Source: RGIG6165 sp045545175 (GTDB lineage Bacteria > Bacillota > Clostridia > Oscillospirales > Feifaniaceae). Taken from it: 40,507 nucleotides of DNA. This document shows, in pieces, positions 22,680 to 30,536 of the stretch. How positions within the stretch are numbered: position 1 is the first letter of the stretch; every line of letters begins with the position of its first letter. A model generated the notes under the pieces. That model saw only the letters and a program-made list of their open reading frames with translations, did not search any database and was not told the DNA's origin. Made by a program: the position numbers and the translations under genes. The DNA is taken from NCBI GenBank assembly GCA_045545175.1, contig JAZQAK010000034.1, positions 1 through 40,507 of the forward strand. Direction: 5' to 3'.

Positions 22680-23381
22680 ATGGATCAATTCTTACGTGTC
22701 ACCGGGAATCTGCTTGAAGGTTTCGGAATGACACTCCAGATATTTGCAATAACACTCGCCTTTGCTCTTCCGCTCGGGCTTATAATCAGTTTCGGCTCGA
22801 TGAGTAAGTTTCCCCCGCTTCGCTGGCTGGTAAAGACGTTCGTGTGGATAATAAGAGGTACGCCTCTTATGTTGCAACTTATCGTCATATATTACGGTCC
22901 CGGTCTTGCGGCAAAGTGGGCACAGAGCCTTGGCTCGTCCTTCTTTTTGATAGACTGGATAGCAAGTTGGACACTGATGGAGCGTTTTACTGCGGTCGCA
23001 GTATCCTTCGTTATAAACTACGCCTGCTATTTCTCTGAAATATACAGAGGCGGTATCGAATCTATCTCAAAGGGACAGTATGAGGCAGGTCAGGTGCTGG
23101 GTATGACCAAGACGCAGATATTCTTCAAGGTCGTGCTTCTGCAGGTTGTTAAACGCATAATACCTCCGATGAGCAACGAGATAATAACACTTGTAAAAGA
23201 CACCTCTCTTGCGAGAACGATTGCAGTTTACGAGGTTATCTGGCAGGCGCAGGCATTCATCAAGCGTGACGGTCTTCTCTGGCCTTTATTCTACACGGCA
23301 GTATTCTACCTTGTTTTCTCAGGTATACTTACACTGCTCTTTAACTACATAGAGAAAAAAATGAGTTATTTCAGGAGTTGA
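22680..23381 (+). CDS. Amino-acid ABC permease (system 1)
   Basis: The 233-residue HisM/GlnP-type membrane subunit has about five transmembrane helices. Landmarks are an IRGTPLMLQLIVIYYG stretch (about 59-74), the family's opening motif, and the EIYRGGIESISKGQYEAGQVLG coupling loop (split here as EIYRGGIES and GQYEAGQVLG, about 119-140), where the EAA-type helix contacts the ATPase. The start codon follows a GTAGGTAA stretch that is only a weak ribosome site. It ends 3 bases before the ATPase gene. Confidence 0.93.
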   Translation: MDQFLRVTGNLLEGFGMTLQIFAITLAFALPLGLIISFGSMSKFPPLRWLVKTFVWIIRGTPLMLQLIVIYYGPGLAAKWAQSLGSSFFLIDWIASWTLMERFTAVAVSFVINYACYFSEIYRGGIESISKGQYEAGQVLGMTKTQIFFKVVLLQVVKRIIPPMSNEIITLVKDTSLARTIAVYEVIWQAQAFIKRDGLLWPLFYTAVFYLVFSGILTLLFNYIEKKMSYFRS

Positions 23382-23384
23382 CGT

Positions 23385-24143
23385 ATGGCAGTATTAGAAG
23401 TAAATAATCTTAAAAAGTCATTTGACCGCACCGAAGTACTCAAGGACATTTCTTTTTCTCTTGAAAAAGGCGAGGTGCTTTCCATAATCGGCTCATCGGG
23501 AAGCGGTAAAACGACGCTTTTGCGTTGTCTGAACTTTCTTGAGAGGGCTGAAAAAGGCACTATTGCAGTAAATGGTAAAGAAATATTCAACGGTGAAAAC
23601 TTGAAAAAGACACCCGAAAGCGTCATAAGGGAAAACAGACTGCATTTCGGTCTTGTATTCCAGTCATTCAATCTTTTCCCGCAGTATACGGTACTGCAGA
23701 ATATAACGCTTGCCCCCACCCTGCTCAAAAGGGGTACACCCGAAGAGATTGAAGAAAAGGCGAAATCACTTATTGCCCGTGTCGGACTCACCGAGAAAAC
23801 GGACTTTTATCCGTGTCAGTTATCAGGCGGTCAACAACAGCGTGTTGCAATAGCAAGGGCACTTGCACTAACGCCCGACGTGCTCTGTTTCGACGAGCCG
23901 ACCTCGGCGCTCGACCCCGAGCTTACGGGTGAGGTTTTAAAGGTTATAAGAGACCTTAAAAACGGTGACTGCACCATGATAGTCGTAACACACGAAATGG
24001 AATTTGCAAAATCGGTGTCCGACAAAATAATGTTTATGGCAGACGGCGTTATCGAAGAAATGGGCACGCCCGAAGAAGTGTTTAGCAATCCCAAATCGGA
24101 AAAAACGAGGGCATTTTTAAACAGTTCACTCGAACAGTTTTAG
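23385..24143 (+). CDS. Amino-acid ABC ATP-binding protein (system 1)
   Basis: The 252-residue GlnQ/HisP-type ATPase has all motifs: Walker A GSSGSGKTT (about 36-44), Q-loop LVFQSFNLFPQYT, signature LSGGQQQRV, Walker B VLCFDEPTSALDP and H-loop VVTHEMEFA. The C-terminal AFLNSS-type tail is usual for the family. The start follows the permease stop by 3 bases. It completes the first binding protein-permease-ATPase set. Confidence 0.95.
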   Translation: MAVLEVNNLKKSFDRTEVLKDISFSLEKGEVLSIIGSSGSGKTTLLRCLNFLERAEKGTIAVNGKEIFNGENLKKTPESVIRENRLHFGLVFQSFNLFPQYTVLQNITLAPTLLKRGTPEEIEEKAKSLIARVGLTEKTDFYPCQLSGGQQQRVAIARALALTPDVLCFDEPTSALDPELTGEVLKVIRDLKNGDCTMIVVTHEMEFAKSVSDKIMFMADGVIEEMGTPEEVFSNPKSEKTRAFLNSSLEQF

Positions 24144-24162
24144 TATAAATATAAAATAAGTA

Positions 24163-24191
24163 TTGAAATTTATGCAATACGGTGTTAAAAT
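24163..24191 (+). promoter_or_regulatory. Promoter of the second amino-acid ABC operon
   Basis: TTGAAA (24163-24168) and TAAAAT (24186-24191) are 17 bases apart, 42 bases before the start codon. Confidence 0.75.
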
Positions 24192-24233
24192 GCACTTTGT
24201 AATTAAAAACATATTTAAAGGAGATTACACAAA

Positions 24234-24986
24234 ATGAAAAAACTTATTTCAGTAATGCTTGCAGTTGTAATGGTACTTTCATTCGCTGCATGCGGCTCAA
24301 CAACAAACACAGATACATCTGTTGAAAAACTTCAGATGGCTACAAACGCAGCATTCCCTCCCTACGAATACAAAGAGGGTGATGCTTATGCAGGTATTGA
24401 CATTGAAATCGCTGAAAAACTTGCTGAAAAGCTTGGTATGGAACTCGTTGTAAACGACGTTGAATTCGGTTCTATCATCGGCGGTGTTCAGTCAGGCAAA
24501 TACGATATGGGTATTGCCGGTATGACAGTTACAGATGAAAGACTTGAAAGCGTTAACTTCTCAACTTCATATGCTACAGGTATTCAGGTCGTTATCGTTA
24601 CTGAAGGTTCTGACATTGCTACGATTGATGACATTTACAACGGTAAGACAATCGGTGTTCAGCAGGATACAACAGGCGATATCTACGCTTCTGACGATTT
24701 CGGCAGTGATAACGTTATCCGTTACAAGACAGGTGCAGACGCTGTTCAGGCACTTATATCAGGCAAGGTTGACTGTGTTATCATCGACAACGAACCTGCT
24801 AAGTCTTTCGTTGCCGCAAACGAAGGTCTTACAATTCTCGAAACAGAGTATGCTGTAGAAGACTACGCTATTGCAATCGCAAAAGAGAACACAGAGCTTC
24901 TTGACTCTATCAACGCAGCTCTTGCTGAACTCACAGAGGACGGTACTATTCCCGCAATAATCGAAAAGTACATTCCCGCTGAATAA
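24234..24986 (+). CDS. Polar amino-acid ABC substrate-binding lipoprotein (second system)
   Basis: The 250-residue lipoprotein has a lipobox SFAAC (Cys near residue 21) and an SBP_bac_3 fold. Its first lobe reads LQMATNAAFPPYEYKEGD around residues 33-50, followed by AGIDIEIAEKLAEKLG and the YDMGIAGMTVTDERLE stretch. That stretch is closer to classical glutamine/arginine/cystine binders than the system-1 protein is. An AAAGGAGA site precedes the ATG. Codon choice is restricted, which suggests high expression. Its permease gene follows after a strong hairpin. Confidence 0.92.
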   Translation: MKKLISVMLAVVMVLSFAACGSTTNTDTSVEKLQMATNAAFPPYEYKEGDAYAGIDIEIAEKLAEKLGMELVVNDVEFGSIIGGVQSGKYDMGIAGMTVTDERLESVNFSTSYATGIQVVIVTEGSDIATIDDIYNGKTIGVQQDTTGDIYASDDFGSDNVIRYKTGADAVQALISGKVDCVIIDNEPAKSFVAANEGLTILETEYAVEDYAIAIAKENTELLDSINAALAELTEDGTIPAIIEKYIPAE

Positions 24987-25000
24987 TTTTCGACAAACTC

Positions 25001-25028
25001 AAAGGGTGGGAGTTTTCCCACCCTTTTT
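25001..25028 (+). terminator. Terminator-like hairpin between binding-protein and permease genes (system 2)
   Basis: A perfect 11-bp stem (25001-25011 with 25016-25026) around a GTTT loop is followed by Ts. It stands at the same position in its operon as the hairpin at 22625-22655. Confidence 0.8.
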
Positions 25029-25047
25029 ATCTTGAAGGAGTATTATT

Positions 25048-25818
25048 TTGGAAAAGATAGTTTCTTTGTTGAGTAAAATCAAAGATAAATTTCTTGCTTC
25101 TGATTTTTATCATGATTTTCATCTCAATTTTATAGACGATAACCGTTGGAAATGGATTACTGACGGTCTTTTGCAGACACTTAAAATAACCTTCTTTGCA
25201 ATATTGATAGGTATTATCATAGGTGTTGTAATCGCTTCAGTACGTTCATCCTTCGATAAAAACAGAGAGACGCTTGAACTTAAGGGCGGCTTGGGTTATC
25301 ACCTGTTAAAATTCTTAAATTTTATATGTCACCTCTACCTGACGGTAATAAGAGGCACACCTGTTGTAGTGCAGCTTCTTATTTTCTATTTTATAATTTT
25401 TGCATCAAGCACGAACGGAACAATGATAGCAATAATTGCTTTCGGTATGAATTCGGGTGCATACGTTGCCGAAATTTTCAGAGGTGGAATTATGTCTATT
25501 GACCACGGTCAGTTTGAAGCGGGCCGTTCTTTAGGCTTTAACTATGTGCAGACCATGTTTTACATAATTATCCCGCAGGTTTTTAAGGCAGTTTTACCTA
25601 CACTCTGTAATGAATTTATCGTGCTTTTGAAGGAAACTTCTATTGCAGGTTACGTAGGAATTATGGATCTTACAAAAGCAGGCGACCTTATAAGAGGACG
25701 CACCTTCTCTGCATTTATGCCACTTATTGCTGTTGCATTGATATATCTTGTACTTGTGGTAATACTTACACAGCTTGTTTCAATGCTCGAAAGGAGGTTG
25801 CGTCGCAGTGAAAGATAA
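25048..25818 (+). CDS. Amino-acid ABC permease (system 2)
   Basis: The 256-residue membrane subunit has a longer cytoplasmic N terminus than system 1 (about 35 residues before the first helix). About five transmembrane helices follow, with VIRGTPVVVQLLIFYF (about 105-120) and the EIFRGGIMS and GQFEAGRSLG coupling segments (about 146-172). The start is a TTG at 25048, eight bases after a GAAGGAG site; no better ATG is available. The stop overlaps the ATPase start by 11 bases. Confidence 0.92.
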   Translation: MEKIVSLLSKIKDKFLASDFYHDFHLNFIDDNRWKWITDGLLQTLKITFFAILIGIIIGVVIASVRSSFDKNRETLELKGGLGYHLLKFLNFICHLYLTVIRGTPVVVQLLIFYFIIFASSTNGTMIAIIAFGMNSGAYVAEIFRGGIMSIDHGQFEAGRSLGFNYVQTMFYIIIPQVFKAVLPTLCNEFIVLLKETSIAGYVGIMDLTKAGDLIRGRTFSAFMPLIAVALIYLVLVVILTQLVSMLERRLRRSER

Positions 25819-26551
25819 CGTTTTAATCAAGGTAAACGGTCTTAAAAAGCATTATAACGGCGGTGTCGTAAAGGCGCTTGACGGTATTGATGCACAAATT
25901 TCAAGGGGCGAAGTCGTCGTTGTCATCGGCCCTTCGGGAAGCGGTAAGTCAACCTTCCTTCGTTCACTCAATCTGCTTGAAGTGCCCACGGAGGGTGAAA
26001 TATTCTTTGACGGCACAAACATAGCAGATCCCCGTACAAACATAAATCTGCACCGTCAGAAAATGGGTATGGTTTTCCAGCACTTCAACCTTTTCCCGAA
26101 TATGACCATACTTCGCAATATGACCATAGCACCTATGAAGCTTCTTAAGAAGTCCAAAGAAGAAGCAGAAAAGTATGCTATGGAACTTTTGGAAAAAGTC
26201 GGTCTTGCCGACAGGGCAAACGCTTATCCGAGTCAGCTTTCAGGCGGTCAGAAACAGCGTGTTGCAATTGTACGTGCACTCTGTATGATGCCCGACGTGC
26301 TTCTTTTTGACGAGCCGACTTCGGCACTCGATCCCGAAATGGTGGGCGAAGTTCTTGAAGTTATGAAATCGCTTGCAAAAGACGGTATGACGATGGTAGT
26401 CGTAACTCACGAAATGGGCTTTGCCCGTGAAGTTGCCGACCGTGTTATATTTATGGACGAGGGTGTTATCGTTGAGGAGGGTACTCCCGAAAAGATATTC
26501 TCATCCCCCGAGAGTGACAGACTTAAAAACTTCCTCGCAAAAGTACTATAA
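25808..26551 (+). CDS. Amino-acid ABC ATP-binding protein (system 2)
   Basis: I chose GTG 25808 as the start (247 residues) because an AAAGGAGG site lies about 10 bases upstream. The upstream in-frame ATG at 25775 would run deep into the permease gene and encodes a Cys-rich, non-conserved head. Motifs are intact: Walker A GPSGSGKST, Q-loop MVFQHFNLFPNMT, signature LSGGQKQRV, Walker B VLLFDEPTSALDP and H-loop VVTHEMGFA. It ends 15 bases before metA. Confidence 0.93.
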   Translation: MKDNVLIKVNGLKKHYNGGVVKALDGIDAQISRGEVVVVIGPSGSGKSTFLRSLNLLEVPTEGEIFFDGTNIADPRTNINLHRQKMGMVFQHFNLFPNMTILRNMTIAPMKLLKKSKEEAEKYAMELLEKVGLADRANAYPSQLSGGQKQRVAIVRALCMMPDVLLFDEPTSALDPEMVGEVLEVMKSLAKDGMTMVVVTHEMGFAREVADRVIFMDEGVIVEEGTPEKIFSSPESDRLKNFLAKVL

Positions 26552-26566
26552 AAGGCGGTAAATTCT

Positions 26567-27484
26567 ATGCCGATTAAAATTCCGAATAAACTTCCGGCGA
26601 CAAAAACGCTGACAAAGGAAAATATATTTGTCATAACGGAAACGAGGGCTATGACGCAGGATATTCGTCCGCTTCGCATACTTATGCTCAATCTTATGCC
26701 CAAGAAAATCGAGACCGAGACGCAGATTGCACGTGTTATAGGCAATACGCCCCTTCAGGTCGAACTCGAGTTGCTGCAGACGGCAACCCACAAGGCAACC
26801 CACACTTCTGCTGAACATATGCTCTCCTTCTATAAGACGTTTGACGAGGTGAAGGACCAGAAGTTTGACGGTATGATTATAACGGGCGCACCCGTTGAGC
26901 ATATGGAATTTGAAGAGGTTGAATACTGGGACGAGCTTTGCAAGATAATGGAATGGAGTAAGACCAACGTTCATTCAACCTTCCACATATGCTGGGCGGC
27001 ACAGGCAGGTCTTTACTACCATTACGGTATAAAAAAGCACAAGCTTGACAAAAAACTTTTCGGTGTATATCCCCACAAGGCAGAGAGGAAAAATTCAATG
27101 CTCTGCCGCGGTTTTGACGATACTTTCTACGTGCCCCATTCACGTCACACGACGGTTGATATTGAGGACGTGAGAAAGATACCCGAGCTCAAGATAATTG
27201 CCACGTCAAAAGATGCCGGTCTTTATGCGGTTATGACCGACCAGGGCAGGCAAATATTCATAACGGGCCACTCGGAATACGATGCAGGCACACTCAAAAC
27301 CGAGTATGACAGGGACATTGCGGCAGGCCTTCCCATAGAAGTGCCCGAAAACTACTTCCCCGATAACGACCCGACGAAAGACCCGCTTGTAATATGGAGA
27401 GGGCATGCAAACCTTCTCTATTCAAACTGGCTCAACTACTACGTTTACCAGACAACGCCATACGATATAACGGAAATAAAATAA
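26567..27484 (+). CDS. metAA: Homoserine O-acetyltransferase (MetA family)
   Basis: This enzyme activates homoserine for methionine synthesis. The 305-residue length and fold are those of the MetA glutamine-amidotransferase-like family. The catalytic Cys is C142 in HICWAAQAG, and the downstream His (about 235) and Glu are in the FITGHSEYD segment. The residue that selects the acyl donor is E111 in TGAPVE. In characterised Bacillus enzymes this Glu goes with acetyl-CoA, whereas succinyl-CoA enzymes have Gly, so acetyl-CoA is predicted. It follows the second amino-acid ABC set by 15 bases with a weak GGCGG site, suggesting co-transcription. No S-box or T-box leader is seen. Confidence 0.93.
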   Translation: MPIKIPNKLPATKTLTKENIFVITETRAMTQDIRPLRILMLNLMPKKIETETQIARVIGNTPLQVELELLQTATHKATHTSAEHMLSFYKTFDEVKDQKFDGMIITGAPVEHMEFEEVEYWDELCKIMEWSKTNVHSTFHICWAAQAGLYYHYGIKKHKLDKKLFGVYPHKAERKNSMLCRGFDDTFYVPHSRHTTVDIEDVRKIPELKIIATSKDAGLYAVMTDQGRQIFITGHSEYDAGTLKTEYDRDIAAGLPIEVPENYFPDNDPTKDPLVIWRGHANLLYSNWLNYYVYQTTPYDITEIK

Positions 27485-27507
27485 GCAGTGGATATCCACT
27501 GCTTTTT
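27483..27507. terminator. Bidirectional terminator between metA and mtnN
   Basis: A near-perfect 22-base palindrome starts one base after the metA stop begins. It has T runs on both strands and serves both convergent genes. Confidence 0.85.
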
Positions 27508-27510
27508 TAT

Positions 27511-28182
27511 TTATACCTCAATCATTCTTATGACCGTCATTGCGCTGTTCTTTGCCGCCACTTCCCAGAAATTGTCGTATTCGTTCTGTCCGTTGTCGTC
27601 AGCACTGTCGCTGATAGTCCTGATAATTACAAACGGCTTTTTGTTCATATATGCAACCTGTGCGATTGCCGCACCCTCCATCTCAACGCAGAGAGGCTCG
27701 CATCTGTTTATTATCGCCTCTTTAAGACTGTTGCTCGTTACAAACGTATCCCCCGTTGCAACCCTGCCGATATACGCCTTTACGTTGATTGATGCCGCCG
27801 AAGTTACCGCCTTGGTGATAAGGTCGTCATCTGCAACAAATTCGGTGCAGTGCGGGAAATAATTCTTGATGACACCATCATCTCTGTCGTGGAATACCGC
27901 CGTTTTTGACACAACCATTTCAAGCGGTCTTATATACTCTGCCGTACCGCCTGCAATACCCGTATTTATTATAACGTCAACGTCAAAACGGTCTATCATA
28001 AGCTGTGCCGCTGCAGCCGCATTTACCGTTGCAACACTGCATTCGCAGACCACAACGTCATGATCACGCAGTTTGCCCTTATAAAAAGTTATGTATGTCG
28101 AATCGTCCACCGTACAGTCGGACAGTGCTGAAACTATCGTCTCTATTTCCACTTTCATGGCACCGATAATACCGTAAAACAT
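27511..28182 (-). CDS. mtnN: 5'-methylthioadenosine/S-adenosylhomocysteine nucleosidase
   Basis: This cytosolic hydrolase splits MTA and SAH into adenine and the thioribose sugars, feeding methionine and SAM recycling. The 223-residue protein opens with the IIGAMKVEIE motif, whose Glu is a catalytic residue. It has a TGIAGGTAEYIRP phosphate/ribose loop (about 78-90) and the VEMEGAAIAQVAY purine-site segment (about 171-183). It ends with the SDSADDNGQNEYDNF stretch holding the catalytic Asp. A GGAGGGAA site precedes the ATG. It is convergent with metA, so it shares the pathway but not the transcript. Confidence 0.95.
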   Translation of the reverse strand: MFYGIIGAMKVEIETIVSALSDCTVDDSTYITFYKGKLRDHDVVVCECSVATVNAAAAAQLMIDRFDVDVIINTGIAGGTAEYIRPLEMVVSKTAVFHDRDDGVIKNYFPHCTEFVADDDLITKAVTSAASINVKAYIGRVATGDTFVTSNSLKEAIINRCEPLCVEMEGAAIAQVAYMNKKPFVIIRTISDSADDNGQNEYDNFWEVAAKNSAMTVIRMIEV

Positions 28183-28301
28183 ATTGTTCCCTCCAAAATT
28201 ATATATATCGCTTCTATAATACCATAAATTTTTTAAAAAAACTACTGTACATTTGTTCGTATTTGTGTTAAAATAAAAACACTTCGTGAAAGGAAGATAT
28301 T

Positions 28302-28805
28302 ATGGCACACGATAAAAGTTGTTTTTTCACGGGTCACCGCATATTGCCGACGGGCGAACTGCCGAAAATATGTATAAAGCTTGACCGTGAGATAGAAAAT
28401 ATGATAATCAAAAACGGCGTTACAGATTTTTTCTGCGGTGGTGCACTGGGTTTTGATATGCTCGCTGCAGAGCGTGTTCTCGCCGCAAGGGAAAAATTTG
28501 AAGGTATACAGCTTATAATGGCACTCCCCTGCCGTAACCAGACTGAAAAGTGGCGAAACGGTGCGGAAATTCGCAGGTATGAAAATATTTTATCAAAGGC
28601 AGACTTTGTGTTTTACATCTGCGAAGAGTATGAGAAAGGCTGTATGTATAAGCGCAATCGCTTTATGGCAGACCGTTCAAAATTCGGCATTGCCTACCGC
28701 ACGCACTATCACGGCGGAACAGATTATACCGTGAAATATGCGCAGGAAATCGGCTGTGAAATGACCTTTATTGCCGACGTTCCTAAAAAACCTCTTCCAT
28801 TTTAA
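28302..28805 (+). CDS. SLOG-family (YpsA/DUF1273-like) protein
   Basis: The 167-residue cytosolic protein has the SLOG Rossmann-like motifs of the YpsA/DUF1273 group: FTGHR near the N terminus (about 8-12), FFCGGALGFDMLAAE (about 44-58), an ALPCRNQTEKW strand-loop (about 79-89) and a KGCMYKRNRFM loop (about 107-117). SLOG proteins bind nucleotides or nucleotide-derived ligands; this group has no established reaction, and YpsA affects cell division in Bacillus. An AAAGGAAG site precedes the ATG. It stands alone upstream of a tRNA gene. Confidence 0.88.
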   Translation: MAHDKSCFFTGHRILPTGELPKICIKLDREIENMIIKNGVTDFFCGGALGFDMLAAERVLAAREKFEGIQLIMALPCRNQTEKWRNGAEIRRYENILSKADFVFYICEEYEKGCMYKRNRFMADRSKFGIAYRTHYHGGTDYTVKYAQEIGCEMTFIADVPKKPLPF

Positions 28806-28814
28806 TAATTACTC

Positions 28815-28843
28815 TTGATTTTTGTTTTTGTTTGTGGTATCAT
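28815..28843 (+). promoter_or_regulatory. Promoter of the tRNA-Arg gene
   Basis: TTGATT (28815-28820) and TATCAT (28838-28843) are 17 bases apart, 18 bases before the tRNA 5' end. Confidence 0.65.
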
Positions 28844-28861
28844 TATTTAGCATTTTGAAAT

Positions 28862-28938
28862 GCGCTGTTAGCTCAGCTGGATAGAGTGACTGGCTACGGA
28901 CCAGTAGGTCAGGGGTTCGAATCCCTTACAGCGCGCCA
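28862..28938 (+). tRNA. tRNA-Arg (anticodon ACG)
   Basis: A complete cloverleaf is visible. The 7-bp acceptor stem is GCGCTGT (28862-28868) with ACAGCGC (28928-28934), the discriminator is G, and the CCA is encoded (28936-28938). The anticodon stem ACTGG/CCAGT holds the loop CTACGGA with anticodon ACG, which would be modified to ICG to read CGN codons. The T-arm carries GGTTCGAATCC. Confidence 0.97.
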
Positions 28939-28940
28939 AG

Positions 28941-28969
28941 AAAAAAGACATCCATAGGATGTCTTTTTT
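28941..28969 (+). terminator. Terminator of the tRNA-Arg gene
   Basis: A perfect 13-bp stem (28941-28953 with 28957-28969) has a 3-base loop and a T run. It starts 2 bases after the tRNA CCA. Its right arm is also the left end of the repeat array. Confidence 0.85.
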
Positions 28970-29162
28970 CAGTTATATTTGTTCCTTGCGGAACAAGTGA
29001 TATTTACTTTGTAAGTTATATTGCCTTTCGGCAGTGATATTCGCCTATGGCGAGTTTAAGGAACAAATATAATATCACTGTAACCGAAGGTTTCAATATC
29101 ACTTTTGATTTATCAAAAATATCACTCCAACGTAGTTGGAATATCACTAAAACAAGAACATC
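28957..29162. repeat. Nested palindromic repeat array
   Basis: Four copies of AGTGATATT or AGTTATATT start at 28971, 28996, 29014 and 29033. Each is followed by its own small hairpin (TGTTCC/GGAACA, TAC/GTA, GCC/GGC, CGCC/GGCG). After a central AAGGAACAAAT segment, four inverted copies (AATATCACT) start at 29071, 29095, 29118 and 29140, separated by further hairpins (AACC/GGTT, TTTGAT/TCAAAA, CCAAC/GTTGG). The outer ends are also inverted copies: 28957-28979 matches the reverse complement of about 29140-29162 with few differences. The whole is one large palindrome built of small ones. It contains no plausible gene. Confidence 0.8.
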
Positions 29163-29181
29163 TAAACTCGTCGGTTTTTCC

Positions 29182-29218
29182 AAAAAAAGACTATACCTTA
29201 ATCGGTATAGTCTTTTTT
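29182..29218. terminator. Terminator after the GH25 gene
   Basis: GACTATACC (29189-29197) and GGTATAGTC (29204-29212) pair around a 6-base loop with A and T runs outside. The right arm lies inside the last codons of the GH25 gene. Confidence 0.85.
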
Positions 29219-30529
29219 ATTTACTTCTTTCGGTATGCTTAAATCTGTAAAACTGATGTTCATATCAACGTCACCTTTGATACCGTCAACTCTGCCTGAT
29301 GCGGTGTACTGCCATATGTCAAAGTCATAATAAAAATCAGGTGCGTCACTGTATTGTGCAAACCAGAAATAGTTGTCCTTTACGGTGCTTAAATCGTATT
29401 TCGTGTATCCGACGTGTTTATTGAAATAGACCATCGGAATGTAGCCTGCACCCTTGATAACCTCACAGAAGGCGTTTGCGGCCGAGTTAAGCGTTACTGA
29501 ACTAACGTTGTCCGTTCTTGCCGAGGCCGTGCCTATAATCTCCCAGTCAAAAACTATCGGATAATCTATCTCATAGTCTTTAATGAGGTCAAGCGTCATC
29601 CTCGCCTCTTCGATAGCCTCTGTCATAGACGTTGCCTGTGAGAAAAAGTATACGCCGACCTTAAGACCTGCCGATTTTGCCCCCTCGATGTTCTGTTTAT
29701 AATTTTTGTCAACGTTTAAACTGCCACTCTTACCGTAGCCTCTGTAGCCGACTCTGACAAATACAAATTCCACTCCCGAGGACGCAACCTTCTGCCAGTC
29801 TATCTCACCCTGATGCGAGGAAACGTCAATGCCTAAATGCGTCTGCCTGCTTTCATCGGCATAGGTCATTATGCCGTTTTCATTTTTGACAAAAAGACTT
29901 GTGTCATATGAACTTACGGGCACGTCGGGAAGAATATCGTACCATTTGTCACGGTACTTTATCTGTCCTTCATGGACGTTTGCTGTATTTATTCTGTAAA
30001 CGATTGCCGAAACCTCTGCCCTGGTGAGAAATGAATCGGGCTCAAACACCTTGTTGCCCGACAAGTCAATACTGCCTTCGATAATACCCTCATCGGCCAT
30101 AGCGGTGACAAGTGCATCATCCGTATCCGAAAACGGAGTTTCGTTTTCGGATTCACTCAGTTCCAGTGCCTTTGCTGCCGTCTGCACTATTGTGAGTCTG
30201 TCTACGTATTCATCGAGATTTTCGACCGTTTTATCTGCAATATACCCCTTTTCAAGAGCATATTTGAGATAACCGCCTGCCCAATGATTGTCTGCAGGCT
30301 CCTGTGCAGGAATTCCCGCGGCAAGAAGTATAAGTTTCAGCGCCTCACCCAGAGTAACGTCACCATCCGGCTTGAAACTGCCGTCGGGATAACCCGTAAT
30401 TATATTCTTTTCACTCAAATCGCTGACGTAGGGATAAAACCAGTTACCCTCCGCCACGTCGCTGTACAACACGGCGTTTGCCGATATGCACAAAACGACC
30501 GCAAGTATTAAACATAAATATTTTTTCAT
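29198..30529 (-). CDS. Secreted SLH-anchored GH25 muramidase
   Basis: The 443-residue protein has a signal peptide (1 to about 20) and three S-layer-homology units (about 22-65, 80-125 and 130-183, with the ITGYPDGSFKPDG signature in the first). A C-terminal glycoside hydrolase 25 lysozyme domain (about 228-435) follows. The catalytic domain opens with LGIDVSSHQGEIDW and carries the acidic FDWE motif near residue 332. GH25 enzymes cleave N-acetylmuramyl-beta-1,4-N-acetylglucosamine bonds in peptidoglycan. The SLH units would hold it on the cell wall, so a role in wall turnover is likely. The GGGAGGG ribosome site is directly preceded by a hairpin (30537-30560). Confidence 0.93.
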   Translation of the reverse strand: MKKYLCLILAVVLCISANAVLYSDVAEGNWFYPYVSDLSEKNIITGYPDGSFKPDGDVTLGEALKLILLAAGIPAQEPADNHWAGGYLKYALEKGYIADKTVENLDEYVDRLTIVQTAAKALELSESENETPFSDTDDALVTAMADEGIIEGSIDLSGNKVFEPDSFLTRAEVSAIVYRINTANVHEGQIKYRDKWYDILPDVPVSSYDTSLFVKNENGIMTYADESRQTHLGIDVSSHQGEIDWQKVASSGVEFVFVRVGYRGYGKSGSLNVDKNYKQNIEGAKSAGLKVGVYFFSQATSMTEAIEEARMTLDLIKDYEIDYPIVFDWEIIGTASARTDNVSSVTLNSAANAFCEVIKGAGYIPMVYFNKHVGYTKYDLSTVKDNYFWFAQYSDAPDFYYDFDIWQYTASGRVDGIKGDVDMNISFTDLSIPKEVNKKDYTD

Positions 30530-30536
30530 TGTCCCT

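Noticed and set aside
26552..26566. SAM (S-box) riboswitch or T-box before metA
   Set aside because: Only 15 bases separate metA from the preceding ATPase gene, and no leader elsewhere in the operon shows the S-box or T-box landmarks.
28862..28938. tRNA-associated integrative element with integrase
   Set aside because: No integrase, no direct repeat of the tRNA 3' end and no mobile-element genes lie on either side.
28957..29162. CRISPR array
   Set aside because: The words are short, appear in both orientations, spacers are self-complementary hairpins of unequal size, and no cas genes are present.
29047..29250. A 67-codon frame across the nested palindromic array
   Set aside because: It is an accident of the repeat words, has no ribosome site, and runs through a terminator.
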